Below are positions 58,887 through 64,000 of a DNA stretch of 64,000 nucleotides, piece by piece. The notes under the pieces are model-generated. The model was not told the DNA's origin. It made no database searches and saw nothing but the letters and a program-made list of their open reading frames with translations. Every line of letters begins with the position of its first letter. The first letter of the stretch is position 1. The translations under genes and the position numbers were made by a program. The stretch comes from Tritrichomonas musculus (lineage: Eukaryota > Parabasalia > Tritrichomonadida > Tritrichomonadidae), in the NCBI GenBank assembly GCA_039105265.1, contig JAPFFF010000004.1:2480001-2544000 (forward strand), written 5' to 3'.

Positions 58887-61109
58887 TTATTGCTGTTCAA
58901 TAGTAAAGAATCCCCAAACCTCAACAATGTCTGCTTTGAAAACAGGCTGGCCAGCTAAAAATGTCTGTGCTTCAGTACTTCCCTGCCTGAATCCAATTCC
59001 ATAGGAGTTCTCGATAATTGCACTGCATTTATCAAAGTTATCTTCAAGAATTAAATCATATTTACCGAATGTCAGCGAGTTTTCAGTAGCAAACAAGTGA
59101 CAAGAATCATTAATTCGTGGTTTAAATGGAATAAAAGCATCTTGCGACAAGCTGAATAAGAAAGAACTGCTTCCTTCACCAAATGGTTCGCCATCATGAT
59201 TCCATTTGGCAGCAGCAAATCCACCAAAAACAAATTCGCCTTTTTTAACCAATACTGCTGTAATACCAATTCCATCAATCATTTCGTGCATTTTCTTAAT
59301 AGATCGACCATCCCTTTCTGTAGAAAAGAGAAGATGCGTTTGAGGCTGTGCTTTGAAGGGGAAACATAAATATAAAGCCGTGCAAAGTGCAGTACTATTG
59401 ATTATCTGGGTACCACTGAAAGGCTGAAATGTTAATTCAAGGCCACGAGCTTTATTTTTTTGTTCACGACGTTGTGCAAGTGCAATAAGCGAAGTGTATT
59501 CAGGTCCTGCATCACTTTTTCTCTTTAAACTTTGTTTGTTATTATTTTTCTTTTGCTGCTGACCTGAGCTTGATTGTCTAGGCTTTTGATTTGCTTTTTG
59601 TCTGTTTGAAGTGGAATCAGCTGAAAATGAGACATCTCGTTGTTGATAATCGTTATCTGGCAAAGTTGCAGAAGAAATAGGTTCTTGATTATCTTCTTCT
59701 TCTGTGACATTATCTTCATATTCATCTTCGTTATCGTAATAGTTTTCACGGATTGTTGATTGAAAATGCTGGCTCGGAGAGTTTTTAGAGCTTCCATGCT
59801 TTTTAACTGAACGAGATTGCTGTTGATTACTTTCATCTTGATTAGGTGGCTTATCAGTTGTTCCAACATTAAAACTGCCAAAAACACAAAGATCAGCTTC
59901 AACTTTTAATTCTGGAGGAAGATCATTGGTCTCTTGAAGAGTACCAACAAGCAAACCATATCTATCAAACGCTCGAAGAAATGACAATGGACTTGAAAAC
60001 TTTTTTTGATTTTCGATAAAACTGGTTAAAGCATTGATTTCATTTTGCTTTCTTTCAAGTTCTGTTTTAGCAGATTGTATGATAAGCCTTTTATCTCCAG
60101 TAAGCTCTTTGGCTTGCTTTATAGCAGCATTGGCAAGATTTGTAATTTCTTCCTCAATGTCTCTTTCATTTTGTTCAATACTTTCTAACTTAGAATCAGC
60201 ATCTTTAATTTTTTCTTCTATTATTTTCTTTCGTCTAGCAATAATTGGATCTTCGTGTGCCAACTCTTCACGTGACCTATTATATGCTACTTTAATTTCC
60301 ACAAGAGGGTGCGTTGCAGATGGTCCTTTTGAGTGAGAACCAGTCATCTTGCATTTATAGCAAACTGGACAATTGCATTGTGGGCAATAATACTCAACAC
60401 GTTGATCTGGATGGAATGGACAAAACTCAATCATAGGTCGTGCTTCAGCAAGGCTAACTCTTTTATGATTTTTGGTAACTTTTTGACTATGCAATTCTTG
60501 ATCACATGAAGCACATAATTTTGCTGCATCATTTATACACCAAACTGTTGCCTCTTCTTTTCCACATTTGTCGCATGTATTATCTTCACTGGTTGTTGTG
60601 TTTAAATTAGCACCACCTGCAAATCGAACAAGATTCAACGTTAATATTTGTGCAGAATTAAAAACACAATATTCATTTTTGTCTGGTATAAATAGTGAAT
60701 GGTAGCCATTTCTAAGATCTTCAGCTGTTGGCTCTGCTGAAGAAGATGGCTGATAATTCAATGTACGGCCTAAAGCTACTGAAAGTCGGATAACTTCAAT
60801 TTTTTCAGCACTTTTTTCGACGTCAAACCGTCCAACAGTGAAATGAAATCCTTGTCTTGAATCAACTTTTATACCTTTCGAGGCAATATCATCAACAGTT
60901 TGCTTAAGCTGAGTAGTTGGAACAAATACATCAACAATATTTTGAGGAGACATTGATTTGCAAAAGGTTTTGAATTGAGCTGAAATATGAGGATTTGATA
61001 ATTCGAAACATTCATCAACAACTAATCGAGGTGCATCCAATTGAAGCTGTATTTCATACTCAATACGACCAAAATCTTCAGATAATAGAGGAACAGCAAC
61101 GAGATTCAT
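58887..61109 (-). CDS. B-box / coiled-coil / TLDc-domain protein, 740 aa
   Basis: Two B-box zinc fingers are visible: CDKCGKEEATVWCINDAAKL with CASCDQELHSQK and NHKR (residues 179-218), and CPFHPDQRVEYYCPQCNCPV with CYKCKMTGSH (230-268). A coiled coil follows (about 285-370, IEEKIKDADSKLESIEQNER). After a disordered, Q/N/S-rich linker comes a TLDc domain (about 550-740): LLFSTERDGRSIKKMHEMID, GEFVFGGFAAAKW, SFLFSL and the closing VEVWGF. The N-terminal 170 residues are unassigned. TLDc proteins regulate the vacuolar proton ATPase or protect against oxidative stress, and B-box/coiled-coil regions drive oligomerisation in TRIM proteins; no RING finger is present, so ubiquitin ligase activity is not expected. 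ATG start is clear. Confidence 0.85.
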   Translation of the reverse strand: MNLVAVPLLSEDFGRIEYEIQLQLDAPRLVVDECFELSNPHISAQFKTFCKSMSPQNIVDVFVPTTQLKQTVDDIASKGIKVDSRQGFHFTVGRFDVEKSAEKIEVIRLSVALGRTLNYQPSSSAEPTAEDLRNGYHSLFIPDKNEYCVFNSAQILTLNLVRFAGGANLNTTTSEDNTCDKCGKEEATVWCINDAAKLCASCDQELHSQKVTKNHKRVSLAEARPMIEFCPFHPDQRVEYYCPQCNCPVCYKCKMTGSHSKGPSATHPLVEIKVAYNRSREELAHEDPIIARRKKIIEEKIKDADSKLESIEQNERDIEEEITNLANAAIKQAKELTGDKRLIIQSAKTELERKQNEINALTSFIENQKKFSSPLSFLRAFDRYGLLVGTLQETNDLPPELKVEADLCVFGSFNVGTTDKPPNQDESNQQQSRSVKKHGSSKNSPSQHFQSTIRENYYDNEDEYEDNVTEEEDNQEPISSATLPDNDYQQRDVSFSADSTSNRQKANQKPRQSSSGQQQKKNNNKQSLKRKSDAGPEYTSLIALAQRREQKNKARGLELTFQPFSGTQIINSTALCTALYLCFPFKAQPQTHLLFSTERDGRSIKKMHEMIDGIGITAVLVKKGEFVFGGFAAAKWNHDGEPFGEGSSSFLFSLSQDAFIPFKPRINDSCHLFATENSLTFGKYDLILEDNFDKCSAIIENSYGIGFRQGSTEAQTFLAGQPVFKADIVEVWGFFTIEQQ

Positions 61110-61556
61110 TGTTATAAAAAATTATAATTAAACGCCTCAAAATCAAGTTGTACGTTTAATAATATTTTATGCAAAATTAATCTAAAATAAATAATTAATA
61201 AATTAATTACTATAAATAATATAAATTATGCATTATAGTTTACAAAAATTTAAATTTAATCAACAAATTTTTATTAATAAACAAGAAAAGTAAATTTTAA
61301 AAATAGTTTACAAGATCCAAAATTACTGTTTTAAATTTAAATTTATATTCTAAAATAAAAGATAAATCTCAATAAAATATTAATATTTATAATATTTGAT
61401 TATTTATAACTATAATAAATAAGTATTAATTAAAAATGCCTTCTAATTGCTTGGGAAATTGTATTCTGATTTTTTAAGTGATATTAAACAATTGTGAATT
61501 TTATCAAAGTCAAAAAATTTTGCTTCATAAACCTTTTTTATTGTATTAAAAAAGCA
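61110..61556. promoter_or_regulatory. Divergent intergenic region
   Basis: About 0.45 kb between the divergent B-box/TLDc and RCC1-like genes; contains both promoters. AT-rich, no repeats seen. Confidence 0.4.
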
Positions 61557-64000
61557 ATGCCACCCAAAACATCTAAACAAATGCTTGCAGAGATTACACC
61601 AAGTATGGTTGTTTGTGGTTTAAATACAAATAATCAGCTTTCAGATTCAGATAAAATAAGTACACAAGATAAAGTTTTTCCCCCATTTCAAGTCCCAATT
61701 GATGTAAATGATTTTCTTTCTTACTCTGTCTATTATTCCCATTCTGTTACTATTACAAAGCAAGGTGCATTTTCAATCGGTCCCAACACGGGTAATATAA
61801 ACCACAAAAGTGAAAAAAATGGTCCAAAATTAGCCCAATTAACATTTGAGGACGAAAATAGATCCAAATACTCAATACTTTCTTCTGTTTGTGGAGCAGG
61901 TTATACACTTCATCTTATTCAAAACAACAGCGGACGATCTTTTTTACTTTTTTGCCAAGACGCAGTTTCTAATTCTCCATTTTTTATTCAAACAGGTAAT
62001 TATGAACCTATATGTCTCTTCGGGGGAAGGAAAACATCAGCAGCCGTTGATTCCTATGGCAACATTATTTTAATTGCACAAAATGTTATCTCATCAAAAG
62101 AACACGAAGCTCAAATTGTTACACTTCCAAACAATGAAAAAGCTATTCAAATAGCTTGTCTTGAACGAACATTTTACGCATTATCAAATGAGGGCAAGAT
62201 TTATTTTCTGACGAATAATTATCAAGGGAAAAAAATGTCAAAATATAATTGCTATCTTGCTGATGAAGTTGCCAATGAATTTTTTGTTGAAATATCTGGG
62301 ACATTTAGCCATGTCCTGGCATTAACGTCTGATGGTCGTATTTTTGGTCAAGGCTCAAACATGTATGGAAATTTTGGAATTGAAAATAAGAAAAACTATC
62401 TTAAATTCGAAGAATTTTCTCATTTGAAAAAGCTTGGCATTGTGTCATTTTCAGCTGGTAATAATCATTCACTTTTTATTGATTCAAAAGGTGCTGTATA
62501 TGCATGCGGTACAAATGCAAATCATGAATTGCCTATTCTAAGCGATATTAAAATAAAAGGCCAGATTTCTACAAAATTACTACCAACAGTTGTTAAAAAA
62601 GGGGCTACTTTTTGCATTGCTGGATATCAACTCTCCTGCATATTTATCGATGTTGACATTCCTCCAAACATGCCTAATCAAAAGGTTAAAAAATTTATTA
62701 AATTAAACACAAACGAAGATGTAATATTTACTAAATCAACCACAAAAGGGAAAATAAACAACAAAAAACTTAATCAAATTAATCAACTACGTTCACAAAT
62801 TGTTGCATTAAAAAATAAAATTGTCGATAATAATCAGAAAATTATTATGTTTCAGCAAGAAAATTTTTATATGAATCAAGAGATCAAAGAAATTACAAAT
62901 TTATTTTTACAAAATATGCCTTCTGGAGATAAACGACTTCTCACTAATAATAATAATTTGGTAAACGACGATAATTCTGTAATTCAGCAAAATAATCAAG
63001 CCAAAATGTCAAAACAAAAAACTCAAATAGCTGATCTTGCTGAATCTGATGATGAAGAAGATGAAGGCGAAATCTCAAACAATCCAATATTTTTTGCACA
63101 AAAGTCAAAACAGACAAAAGGGCAACCGATTAATAAAATAGAAGTTGATGACGAAGATGAAGAAATCTTACCACAAACATCATCAAATACTGTTTCATCT
63201 AAAGGACAAAGATCTAATCCTACGAAATCATCAAAAAGCAGCAAGCAAAATGTTAAAACAATTCTCTTAGAATATGAAGACGACGATGAGGATGATGAAG
63301 AAGAAATTCCACCACAAAACTCAATAAGGAATGCTTCATTAAAAATACAAAAGCCAAATCAGAAAAAAGGACAGAAATCTAATATTATTGAATTAGAAGA
63401 AGATGAAGAAATCTTACCACAAAATCCACCAAAACAAGCTTCAACTAAAACACAAAGCATTAATTCCAAAAAGCAAAAAGGTAAAATAAATGATATTGGT
63501 TTTAATAATGACGATGAAATTATTCCACAAAAGCAAATTAAAAAAACATCTTCAAAAGCACAGAAATCCATTCAGAGAAAAGATCAAGCAAATAAAAAGC
63601 AAAGATCAAATATATCTGATTTAGATGATGATGAGGAAGAAGAACTAGACTTATCAACAAATCCTATGTTTCGTCCACAAAAAACAAGTCAGAAAGAGAA
63701 ACAAGCAAATAAAAAGGAAAAATCAGATTCAATTGAGTATGATGACGACGATGACGACGGCGAAGATGATTCAAATAATCCTATGTTTCGTCCACAAAGA
63801 CCAACCCAAAAAAAGTCACAAGTAAATAAAAAGAAAAACACAGTTCCAGTTGAATATGACAGCGATGACGATGACGATGAAGATGCTTCAAATAATCCTA
63901 TGTTCCGTCCACAAAGACCAACACAGAAAAAATCACAAGTAAATAAAAAGAAAAACACAGTTCCAGTTGAATATGACAGCGATGACGATGACGACGATAA
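61557..64000 (+). CDS. RCC1-like protein with coiled coil and acidic repeat tail (3' end outside window)
   Basis: The frame opens at ATG 61557 (MPPKTSKQMLAEITPSMVVC) and stays open to the last base, 814 codons. Residues about 15-385 form RCC1-type beta-propeller blades (MVVCGLNTNNQLS, HVLALTSDGRIFGQGSNMYG, HSLFIDSKGAVYACGTNANH), a fold used for Ran/Rab exchange or chromatin and ubiquitin binding. A short coiled coil (LNQINQLRSQIVALKNKIVD) follows, then a long acidic/basic tail with repeated (S/T)NNPMFRPQ(R/K) boxes and D/E runs. The final units repeat with a 117-bp (39-residue) period (63771 and 63888). The tail resembles a disordered charged scaffold. Catalytic role unproven. Confidence 0.8.
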   Translation, partial: MPPKTSKQMLAEITPSMVVCGLNTNNQLSDSDKISTQDKVFPPFQVPIDVNDFLSYSVYYSHSVTITKQGAFSIGPNTGNINHKSEKNGPKLAQLTFEDENRSKYSILSSVCGAGYTLHLIQNNSGRSFLLFCQDAVSNSPFFIQTGNYEPICLFGGRKTSAAVDSYGNIILIAQNVISSKEHEAQIVTLPNNEKAIQIACLERTFYALSNEGKIYFLTNNYQGKKMSKYNCYLADEVANEFFVEISGTFSHVLALTSDGRIFGQGSNMYGNFGIENKKNYLKFEEFSHLKKLGIVSFSAGNNHSLFIDSKGAVYACGTNANHELPILSDIKIKGQISTKLLPTVVKKGATFCIAGYQLSCIFIDVDIPPNMPNQKVKKFIKLNTNEDVIFTKSTTKGKINNKKLNQINQLRSQIVALKNKIVDNNQKIIMFQQENFYMNQEIKEITNLFLQNMPSGDKRLLTNNNNLVNDDNSVIQQNNQAKMSKQKTQIADLAESDDEEDEGEISNNPIFFAQKSKQTKGQPINKIEVDDEDEEILPQTSSNTVSSKGQRSNPTKSSKSSKQNVKTILLEYEDDDEDDEEEIPPQNSIRNASLKIQKPNQKKGQKSNIIELEEDEEILPQNPPKQASTKTQSINSKKQKGKINDIGFNNDDEIIPQKQIKKTSSKAQKSIQRKDQANKKQRSNISDLDDDEEEELDLSTNPMFRPQKTSQKEKQANKKEKSDSIEYDDDDDDGEDDSNNPMFRPQRPTQKKSQVNKKKNTVPVEYDSDDDDDEDASNNPMFRPQRPTQKKSQVNKKKNTVPVEYDSDDDDDD
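63771..64000 (+). repeat. 117-bp coding tandem repeat
   Basis: Two nearly identical 117-bp units (start 63771 and 63888; the second is cut by the window end) coding for SNNPMFRPQRPTQKKSQVNK and the following acidic run. A more diverged unit precedes them at 63654. The array probably continues beyond the window. Confidence 0.8.

Noticed and set aside
63023-63958. Minus-strand F/S/C-rich frames near the right end
   Set aside because: Antisense shadows of the acidic tail of the RCC1-like gene.
1-64000. CRISPR array, rRNA genes, bacterial operons
   Set aside because: Repeats found are contiguous satellites or inverted arms without spacers; no rRNA core sequences and no bacterial gene order were seen.

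Overview
The window is eukaryotic nuclear DNA that is very AT-rich. Its genes are long, mostly single-exon frames separated by long A/T runs. The gene families present (TKL-type kinase, DUF3447/ankyrin proteins, HECT ligases, PPP phosphatase, N/D/E/K-rich coiled-coil proteins, many DNA transposons) best fit a parabasalid such as Tritrichomonas or a relative. I infer this from protein style, since there is no rRNA or other species marker.

Region 1 (1-27.3 kb) is mostly host genes. It holds the end of a protein kinase, a 27-bp minisatellite of about 1 kb, a DUF3447/ankyrin locus in which single ankyrin repeats sit as islands every 460-700 bp, a CCZ1/HPS4-like longin candidate, an AZUL+HECT (UBE3A-like) ubiquitin ligase, a small dual-lipidated protein, a TMEM131-like giant membrane protein, a PPP phosphatase, a tail-anchored coiled-coil protein, a large charged coiled-coil protein, a perfect 574-bp-arm foldback element 42 bp upstream of that gene's ATG, a DnaJ relic, and a GT61-type glycosyltransferase.

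Region 2 (27.5-48.6 kb) is a nest of mobile DNA. Two same-strand remnants of one or two unknown genes (27.5-28.07 kb and 47.97-48.55 kb) flank a block of about 19.9 kb. The block is bounded by 45-bp inverted repeats that begin TATACCCATATTTTACCC. Inside lie an 8.5-kb replicon-like element with a replication-initiator-like protein and an SF2 helicase, a Tc1/mariner element with TA duplications, a pogo-like transposase flanked by 27-nt hairpins, an 870-bp purine-only tract, a truncated DUF3447 gene, a non-autonomous hAT element with a perfect 8-bp target duplication, and a decayed foldback repeat.

The best candidate for something new is the 28.27-36.77 kb element. Its two main genes point at each other, and the DNA between them is a long imperfect palindrome (839/835-bp arms). 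Each arm carries the same small gene, the same 63-nt tRNA-like block (identical although the arms have diverged) and the same 16-bp perfect palindrome. The centre is low-complexity TGATGA DNA. Both outer ends carry GTTAG-type hairpins and a shared terminal inverted repeat.

Region 3 (49.8-64 kb) is host genes again: a coiled-coil protein, a tandem duplication of a divergent HECT/TPR-like gene pair in which one copy is dead because the shared promoter and both N-termini are gone, a B-box/coiled-coil/TLDc protein, and an RCC1-like protein with an acidic repeat tail that runs off the window end. Several genes here could act together in ubiquitin or membrane-traffic control, but only the HECT/TPR pair has positional evidence for a link.
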